Assembly (NCBI GenBank): GCA_018302985.1
Contig: JAGVZA010000003.1
Coordinates: 44,426-108,425, forward strand
DNA length: 64,000 nucleotides
Reading direction: 5' to 3'
Source of the DNA: Candidatus Woesearchaeota archaeon
Lineage (GTDB): Archaea > Nanobdellota > Nanobdellia > SCGC-AAA011-G17 > UBA489
Below are positions 58,122 through 64,000 of this stretch, piece after piece. Both the position numbers and the translations under genes were made by a program. The stretch's first letter is position 1; each line of letters begins with the position of its first letter. Below the pieces are notes generated by a model. It worked only from the letters and a program-made list of their open reading frames with translations, did no database searches and was not told the DNA's origin.

Positions 58122-59318
58122 ATGCAAAATGTAACTGAATGCCGTTTATGTAGTAAACCTGAATTAATCGAGTTTTTAGACCTTGGAAAGCAACCTTTAG
58201 CAAATAAGTACCCCTATGAAAAGGATTTTGCTACAGAAGATTTTTTCCCGCTTTCAGTCCATTTTTGTAAAAACTGCAAAAACGTTCAGTTAGGAACTAT
58301 TGTTTCTCGTGCTAGAATGTTTGAAGATTATTATTATCTTTCTTCAGTTAATCCAGGTCTAGTAAGGCATTTTCAAGAAATGGCAAAAACTTTAGCTAAG
58401 GAAAAATTTGTTGTAGATATAGGCTCAAATGATGGTATACTGTTAAAACCCTTAAAAGAATTAGGTGTTAAAGCTATAGGGGTCGATCCTTCTATTAACG
58501 TTTCAAAAATTGCAAATGATCAGGGATTAACTACTATAACTGCTTTTTTCAATGAAGAAGTTGCAGAACAAATAGTAAAAGAGTATGGTAAAGCTACTGC
58601 TCTAGTTGCCAGTAGTATTTTTACACATCTTGAGAACCCTCATGCATTTATCAAAGGCGTAGAAAAACTTATGGATGATACTGGTTCTTTTATTATTGAA
58701 GTTGAATATATTGGCAATATTTTAAAAGATATACAATTCGAGAGATTTTATTTAGACAGAATATTCTATTATTCATTAACCTCATTACGTGATTTATTTG
58801 CTCTTTATGATATGACTGTAACTGACGTAGAAAAAATAGCACCTCATGGCGGATCTCTGCGTGTTGAAGTAAAGAAGGCAAACCCTAACCATAGACCATC
58901 AGAGAGAGTTACTCGTTTATTAAAAGAAGAAGAACAAACGTTAAATCCTGCAGCTTTGGAAAAATTCAGACAAACAGTTGACCAGTATGTCAATGATTTT
59001 CGCAATAAACTTATTGCATACAAAAAAGCCAATATTAAAGTTGCAGGTTATGGAGCTCCAGCTCGTGTTAGTACCATTTGCAATTACGGAAAAATTGACT
59101 CTTCATTGATACCGTTCTTAATTGATGATAGCCCATTAAAACAAAATAGACATAGTCCCGGAACACATATTCCCATTTTCTCTAATGAATATTTAGAAAA
59201 AAATAAAGCTGATGCTCTAGTGGTGTTTGCGTACGAATATTTTGATGATATTAAAGAGAAGACAAAGCATGGGAAATATAAATATATGACTGCTATACCT
59301 CCCCAAGAGATAAGTTAA
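58122..59318 (+). CDS. Sugar C-methyltransferase-like SAM methyltransferase
   Basis: CRLCSKPELIEFLDLGKQPLANKY...CKNCKNVQLG zinc site; FVVDIGSNDGILLKPL; VAGYGAPARVSTICNY. Confidence 0.88.
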   Translation: MQNVTECRLCSKPELIEFLDLGKQPLANKYPYEKDFATEDFFPLSVHFCKNCKNVQLGTIVSRARMFEDYYYLSSVNPGLVRHFQEMAKTLAKEKFVVDIGSNDGILLKPLKELGVKAIGVDPSINVSKIANDQGLTTITAFFNEEVAEQIVKEYGKATALVASSIFTHLENPHAFIKGVEKLMDDTGSFIIEVEYIGNILKDIQFERFYLDRIFYYSLTSLRDLFALYDMTVTDVEKIAPHGGSLRVEVKKANPNHRPSERVTRLLKEEEQTLNPAALEKFRQTVDQYVNDFRNKLIAYKKANIKVAGYGAPARVSTICNYGKIDSSLIPFLIDDSPLKQNRHSPGTHIPIFSNEYLEKNKADALVVFAYEYFDDIKEKTKHGKYKYMTAIPPQEIS

Positions 59319-59416
59319 CCCTTTAAAACTAGCCTAATACAAGGAACAAGGAGTCCAATTTGTTATTCCTTTACCTGAACCGAAGGTTTTATAATACCAC
59401 TAAAGAGTAATAAACT

Positions 59417-59830
59417 ATGACACTTGACAACATCATAATTGAAACTATTCCTCTAGGTCATGCAGATGCTAGAGGAGACATCTATAATGTTCTGACTCAG
59501 GAGACTCTTGCTCGATTCTTTGGAGATACTCCTATTACTCATGTAGCCGCCTATACTTCTCAAAAAGACGCAGTCAGAGGAAATCACCATCATCCTTTTG
59601 TTGAAGCGCTTTTCTTATTCTCTGGAAGCTATGAACTTGTATTTCAAAATACACATGAACTTACGAAACCACCAGAAAAACATATTATTCAAGCTACACA
59701 ACTTGTTGTTTTCCCACCACATTTTGCTCATGCTCTGCGACATCTTGATTTTTCTTTAGCAGTTGCTTTTTCTGCTGGCCAAAAAACTGGAGATACTACA
59801 AAAACTGTTATCCCCTATAAACTTTTATGA
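59417..59830 (+). CDS. Cupin-like protein, possible sugar-nucleotide isomerase/epimerase
   Basis: VRGNHHHPFVEALFLFSGSYELVF, VVFPPHFAHALRH. Confidence 0.6.
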   Translation: MTLDNIIIETIPLGHADARGDIYNVLTQETLARFFGDTPITHVAAYTSQKDAVRGNHHHPFVEALFLFSGSYELVFQNTHELTKPPEKHIIQATQLVVFPPHFAHALRHLDFSLAVAFSAGQKTGDTTKTVIPYKLL

Positions 59831-59919
59831 AACAAACTATCCAATATCTTTTCAAACCCTAGAGAAAGATTTATAATCATACCTTACCTTTTAAATTAAT
59901 TCAGTAATGGAGCTTAATT

Positions 59920-61017
59920 ATGAAAGTCAACTTTGTAGATCTGCAGCGTCAGACAAAACTATTGTATCCTGGTTTGCTTAAAGCTATTACTGGAGTTCTA
60001 GAACGAGCAGACTTTATCCAAGGAAAAGCTGTTGAAGAATTTGAACAGGCTTTTGCTCGATTTTGCAACAAAAAATATTGTGTAGCTTTGAATTCAGGCA
60101 CTGATGCTCTAGAATTTGCTTTACGCGCCTATGGCATTCAAGATGGTGAAGTGATCACTGCTCCTAATAGTTATTTTTCTAGCGCGATGGTCATTTCTAA
60201 AGTAGGAGCAACACCTATTTTTGTTGATGTAGATGCAAAAAGTTTCAACATTGATGTTACTAAGTTAGAACAAGCAATTACTAAAAAAACAAAAGCGATT
60301 ATTCCTGTCCATCTCTGCGGACAATCAGCAGACTTAGATCCTATTTATGCACTTGCAAAGAAACATAATCTGGTTGTTATCGAAGATGCTTGTCAATCTC
60401 ATGGTGCAGGCTATAAAGGAAAAAAAGTTCCAGTTGGTGAAACTGGAGCATTTAGTTTTTATCCTGGAAAAAATCTAGGCTGTTTTGGAGATGGCGGTGC
60501 TTTAGTTACTGACAATGAACAGATTGCACAACAAGTTCGTCTTTTACGCAATGACGGATCCAGAGTAAAATATCATCATGAAGTGATAGGTTCCAAAAGC
60601 AGACTTGATACTCTTCAAGCAGTTATTCTCCAAGAAAAGCTTCCTCATCTAGCACAATGGAATGAACAACGTCGCAAAGCAGCACACTTGTATAACCAAT
60701 TATTGAAAGATGTGGTTACTACACCAACAGAAATGCCTTATGCTACACACGTTTATCATTTGTATATGATTCAAGTAGATGATCGTGACGGATTACAAAA
60801 ATATTTAGCAGACAAAGGAATATCTACAGTTATTCATTATCCTATTCCTATTCATTTACAACCTGTTTATGCCTCTTTAGGCCATAAAGAAGGTAGCTTT
60901 CCAGTTACTGAGCGCTTAGCGAAACGTATTCTTTCTTTACCTATGTTTCCTGAAATTACTGCAGAAGAAATACGCTATGTTGCTGATGCTGTTAAGGAAT
61001 TTGTTCAGAAGTCTTAA
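59920..61017 (+). CDS. DegT/DnrJ/EryC1 sugar aminotransferase
   Basis: ALNSGTDALEFALRAYGI, VIEDACQSHGAGYKGKKVP, FSFYPGKNLGCFGDGGALVT. Confidence 0.95.
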   Translation: MKVNFVDLQRQTKLLYPGLLKAITGVLERADFIQGKAVEEFEQAFARFCNKKYCVALNSGTDALEFALRAYGIQDGEVITAPNSYFSSAMVISKVGATPIFVDVDAKSFNIDVTKLEQAITKKTKAIIPVHLCGQSADLDPIYALAKKHNLVVIEDACQSHGAGYKGKKVPVGETGAFSFYPGKNLGCFGDGGALVTDNEQIAQQVRLLRNDGSRVKYHHEVIGSKSRLDTLQAVILQEKLPHLAQWNEQRRKAAHLYNQLLKDVVTTPTEMPYATHVYHLYMIQVDDRDGLQKYLADKGISTVIHYPIPIHLQPVYASLGHKEGSFPVTERLAKRILSLPMFPEITAEEIRYVADAVKEFVQKS

Positions 61018-62519
61018 ATTTTCTTGCTCATTTTTGCTTTTATTGCATTTATAATTTCTTTATCTTCTTCATCAAAACATTTAGTGAAGTATAACAATCC
61101 TACATACACACTTCCAATACTTAAAATATTAGCACCTAGTCTCCAAATGTCCATCATAATCCAAGTTCCTAACCACATATCTACTCCGATTGCAACTATC
61201 GCAGTCACTATACTCATTATCATTAATTTCCCTATTTTTTTATCTAGAGGAATAATTTGTAATAATGTTTTTATTTCTATCATTCTCAAGAGTGCAATTA
61301 TCAAAGACGATGCAAGAAATGCTATACCTGCTCCTAGAACGCCGAACTTTGGAATCAGATAGAAATTTAATCCTAAACTAATTATGCATGCAATAATAGA
61401 ATTTTTCATCATAAACTTTGTTTTATCCATTGCTAATAAAATCATATTTGCTGGCGCTGCTATAGCATTGATGAATACTCCTATTCCTAATAATAGTAAT
61501 ACTGATGCTCCTTCTACATAGCCCATTCCTGCAGTACTATTGATAATACGTTGTGGAAATAAAATAATGGCAAGAATTACAGGCAATGCAATCAGAAATG
61601 TCCATTTTGTTACTGTGCTATAGAGCTTCATCATTTGCTCTGTCTCTTTTTTTGCAAAAAGATTGCTCATGAGCGGCATGAATACTGTTGTTAATGCAAC
61701 TGCTGGCACTGTCAATAAGTTTGCTGTTGGTGTTGCTATATTGTAAATACCAACTTCACTTGCTGTTCTGTAAAATCCTAAGAGTAATGTATCACTCCAG
61801 GTCATAATAATATGCACGATTATAGAGATCATGAGAGGCCATGAAAATGAAACAATGTTCTGCATTTCTTTTACATTGTTTGTAAAGATATTTCTTGTAA
61901 ATGCAGTAAGTACTTTTTCACAAATGATCCAGAAGACTACTGTAGTACAAATAGTTGCAATGAGATAGGTTGTAGAAACTCCTTCAATAGTCATTCCTGT
62001 CAGGACTAAAGCTCCTACTAGGAGGATACGCAATCCATTAAGTACTATATCTGCTGCGGTGCTTAACTCGATACGCTGAAATCCTTCAAATATTTTTTGC
62101 AATGTTAATAAGGTGCTATAGAAGGGTAATAAAAACGCAAATATTTTCAAGAGCGAAGCTATTTCTGGATGGTGGAAGAATACTGCAATCTCTGTTGCAA
62201 ATATCCAGAAACCAATGCCTGCAATTATATTGGTAATTAGTATTGTTTGCAGAGTAGCTCCTATAATGCGTTTTATTTTTTCAGGATCTTTTTTTTCTCG
62301 ATGGTATGCAATATATCTACTCAATGCTAATTGAATCCCGCTGATCATAATTGATGCTATTAAGGATATGATTGCTAATGCTAATGCGAATAATCCAAAA
62401 TCATTTGCTCCTAGCCAACGAGAAATAATTATCTTATATCCATACCCTAATACTTTAGTGAGCACTAAGGAGATCATTACAATAATCATTCCCTTTGCCA
62501 AAGTTTTACTGTAACTCAT
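61014..62519 (-). CDS. Wzx-like flippase/polysaccharide biosynthesis protein
   Basis: ~12-14 TM; ILTKVLGYGYKIIISRWLGANDFGLFALALAI. Confidence 0.9.
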   Translation of the reverse strand: MSYSKTLAKGMIIVMISLVLTKVLGYGYKIIISRWLGANDFGLFALALAIISLIASIMISGIQLALSRYIAYHREKKDPEKIKRIIGATLQTILITNIIAGIGFWIFATEIAVFFHHPEIASLLKIFAFLLPFYSTLLTLQKIFEGFQRIELSTAADIVLNGLRILLVGALVLTGMTIEGVSTTYLIATICTTVVFWIICEKVLTAFTRNIFTNNVKEMQNIVSFSWPLMISIIVHIIMTWSDTLLLGFYRTASEVGIYNIATPTANLLTVPAVALTTVFMPLMSNLFAKKETEQMMKLYSTVTKWTFLIALPVILAIILFPQRIINSTAGMGYVEGASVLLLLGIGVFINAIAAPANMILLAMDKTKFMMKNSIIACIISLGLNFYLIPKFGVLGAGIAFLASSLIIALLRMIEIKTLLQIIPLDKKIGKLMIMSIVTAIVAIGVDMWLGTWIMMDIWRLGANILSIGSVYVGLLYFTKCFDEEDKEIINAIKAKMSKKI

Positions 62520-62520
62520 G

Positions 62521-63246
62521 TTAATACCTTCTCAAGAACACTAAAAATGCTGTATGCATCAATCCTTGATGATTAGGACGTAACCTTGGAGGATCGACAA
62601 TCCATTCACGTTCAATCACTTCACATACTTTTACTACAATACATGTTTTCTTTGCTTCTGTAACTAAGCGTTCTACTTGCGAAATATGCGGGAGGAATGC
62701 AACTATGCTTCCACCGACTTTCAAAGTTGTTTCAATATGGGGCAAAACACGCCAAGGTTCTGGCAAATCTAAAGTGATTACATCAAGATTTTTTTCTTCA
62801 ATGCCTTCATAAATATCTTTTTTCTTGAGCTTATATTTTACTCCGAGCAACTGCATATTTCTTTTCGCGATTTCTAAATGTATTTCATTGTTTTCATAAC
62901 TGGTTACATTTTTACTTGTACGTGCGAGAAATGCAGCCAGCATACCACAGCCAGCGCCAGCATCTAAAATTTTTGTTTTTGCATCGAGTGGAATGTTACC
63001 TAGAATTATTCCTATATCTTTGAGACGAATAACTGCAGGACCACGTTCAATCCTTTCTGTTTGATCTATAAAATTTGCAGGCATACAAATTAATTCTTTG
63101 CCTAAATGTGTCTTTACTTTGCTGTTTTTGAGATCCTTTTCTTTGATGACTCCACTTTGTATATGAACATCACCTTCTGACCAGTAGAACTTTCTTTCTT
63201 CTTCACCATAGAGGACTTTTTTGACAGGTTTTCTGATCTTTGCCAT
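62521..63246 (-). CDS. trmI: tRNA (adenine-58-N1)-methyltransferase TrmI-like
   Basis: ILDAGAGCGMLAAFLAR, VITLDLPEPWRVLPH, WIVDPPRLRPNHQGLMHTAFLVFLR. Confidence 0.82.
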   Translation of the reverse strand: MAKIRKPVKKVLYGEEERKFYWSEGDVHIQSGVIKEKDLKNSKVKTHLGKELICMPANFIDQTERIERGPAVIRLKDIGIILGNIPLDAKTKILDAGAGCGMLAAFLARTSKNVTSYENNEIHLEIAKRNMQLLGVKYKLKKKDIYEGIEEKNLDVITLDLPEPWRVLPHIETTLKVGGSIVAFLPHISQVERLVTEAKKTCIVVKVCEVIEREWIVDPPRLRPNHQGLMHTAFLVFLRRY

Positions 63247-63306
63247 GGTTCTCTTTTTTCTTGATCTCGAAAACTACTTAAAGCTTGTTTTTTCCCTCTT
63301 TTTTGA

Positions 63307-63362
63307 GCAGGGATGCCGGAGCGGTCAAACGGGATAGCCTCAAGAGCTATTGGCTCAGTGCC
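63307..63362 (+). pseudogene. 5' fragment of tRNA-Leu(CAA): acceptor 5' strand, D arm, anticodon arm and variable arm only
   Basis: GCAGGGATGCCGGAGCGGTCAAACGGG-ATAGC-CTCAAGA-GCTAT-TGGCTCAGTGCC followed by TTTTTTTA; no T arm or 3' acceptor strand downstream. Confidence 0.75.
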
Positions 63363-63546
63363 TTTTTTTAATTTCTTCAATAATTTGTTTTTCTATTATT
63401 GATTTATCTTTTTTTGAGACTATATCTCTCAGCTGAGCAAATAAACATCCTTCGTCTTCTTGTTCAACATAATGGCTTATACAAAGAGGAGTATCACCAG
63501 CATCTCTTGCTATTTTTGTTTCTTTCTTACAAATTTTACACTTCAT
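63355..63546 (-). CDS. 63-aa zinc-binding-motif protein
   Basis: MKCKICKKETKIARDAGDTPLCISHYVEQ (CxxC...CxxH); stop codon lies inside the tRNA-Leu fragment. Confidence 0.55.
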   Translation of the reverse strand: MKCKICKKETKIARDAGDTPLCISHYVEQEDEGCLFAQLRDIVSKKDKSIIEKQIIEEIKKRH

Positions 63547-63640
63547 TATTTTTTACCTTCTCTTCTATCTCTCTATTTTTCATTTATTTTAGACTCGTCA
63601 TCCAAAACCTTTATATATAAAGAGTGTTGTGAGAACCTCT

Positions 63641-64000
63641 ATGTTAGAAAAGAGGCATTGGTTGTTAGGATTATTAGTAGTTTTTTTTGTTTATAGTTCT
63701 CTCTCTTCTGTCTCAGCTCTTTTCGCGGTAACTGACGCGAGTTTTGCTCCAGCCAATTTAACTGCTGGTGTGGGATTCCCAGATCGTACCATTTCAATCA
63801 TATTTAATATCACAAACGTTACAGGATGGCATGGTTCAGGAACTGCTGGAGATCCTTACTATGATAACATTTCCAACATTACAGTTCAAGCCATAGACTC
63901 TAATGGTCAACTCATTTTCTTAGGTGCTAACACTACTGGTCCAGGCAATGGCGGAGTTCTTTTAGCTGAAGAAATTGCAACCAAAGGTACAGGTGATTAC
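63641..64000 (+). CDS. Secreted/surface protein N-terminus, runs off window
   Basis: Signal peptide MLEKRHWLLGLLVVFFVYSSLSSVSALFA; TATA TTTATATA at 63610, ATG 31 nt downstream. Confidence 0.75.
   Translation, partial: MLEKRHWLLGLLVVFFVYSSLSSVSALFAVTDASFAPANLTAGVGFPDRTISIIFNITNVTGWHGSGTAGDPYYDNISNITVQAIDSNGQLIFLGANTTGPGNGGVLLAEEIATKGTGDY

Noticed and set aside
63114-63380. 88-aa minus ORF overlapping the TrmI start and tRNA-Leu fragment
   Set aside because: Out of frame with trmI, basic low-complexity product, passes through the tRNA fragment.
63363-63640. Possibility that the tRNA-Leu 3' half lies downstream as a long intron
   Set aside because: No GTTCRAATC T loop or TCCCTGC acceptor strand found between 63363 and the window end.
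1-64000. CRISPR array
   Set aside because: No regularly spaced direct repeats seen, and no Cas1/Cas2/effector genes; the Cas4-like motif at 8431-9357 stands alone.

Overview
The window looks like a chromosomal segment of a DPANN-type archaeon (Woesearchaeota/Pacearchaeota-like is my inference). Supporting signs are BRE/TATA-like promoters about 30 nt upstream of start codons, SecD/SecF, a PIN-ATPase-KH protein, intron-bearing tRNAs and tandem-AsnC regulators. Genes run on both strands. Main blocks: (1) a VTC-like / alpha-alpha barrel / nitroreductase-methyltransferase operon; (2) a minus-strand glycosyltransferase cluster; (3) tRNA-Ser plus a candidate PD-(D/E)XK nuclease; (4) SecDF; (5) two surface proteins; (6) an orphan four-gene minus-strand cluster divergent from a tandem-AsnC regulator; (7) an intact IS element with 16-bp IRs, a 9-bp TSD and an antisense passenger ORF, next to a Bro-N gene; (8) a tRNA-Gly with a probable D-loop intron; (9) a THEP1-like NTPase fused to a SWIM-type zinc motif; (10) a 1763-aa protein with one PEP-synthase-type ATP-grasp domain and four phosphohistidine swivel domains, with a fifth swivel domain in the translationally coupled next gene; (11) an aminotransferase/ALDH/saccharopine-DH-like catabolic cluster; (12) a RelE-like TA pair; (13) a 39-aa SEC-C microprotein; (14) a tRNA-Arg with a non-canonical intron; (15) GlyA-FolD-formyltransferase followed by a sugar-nucleotide/glycan cluster; (16) a 5'-only tRNA-Leu fragment near the right edge. 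The strongest candidate for an undescribed system is the serial swivel-domain array at 23228-30057. All family calls are from reading sequence motifs; no database search was run.
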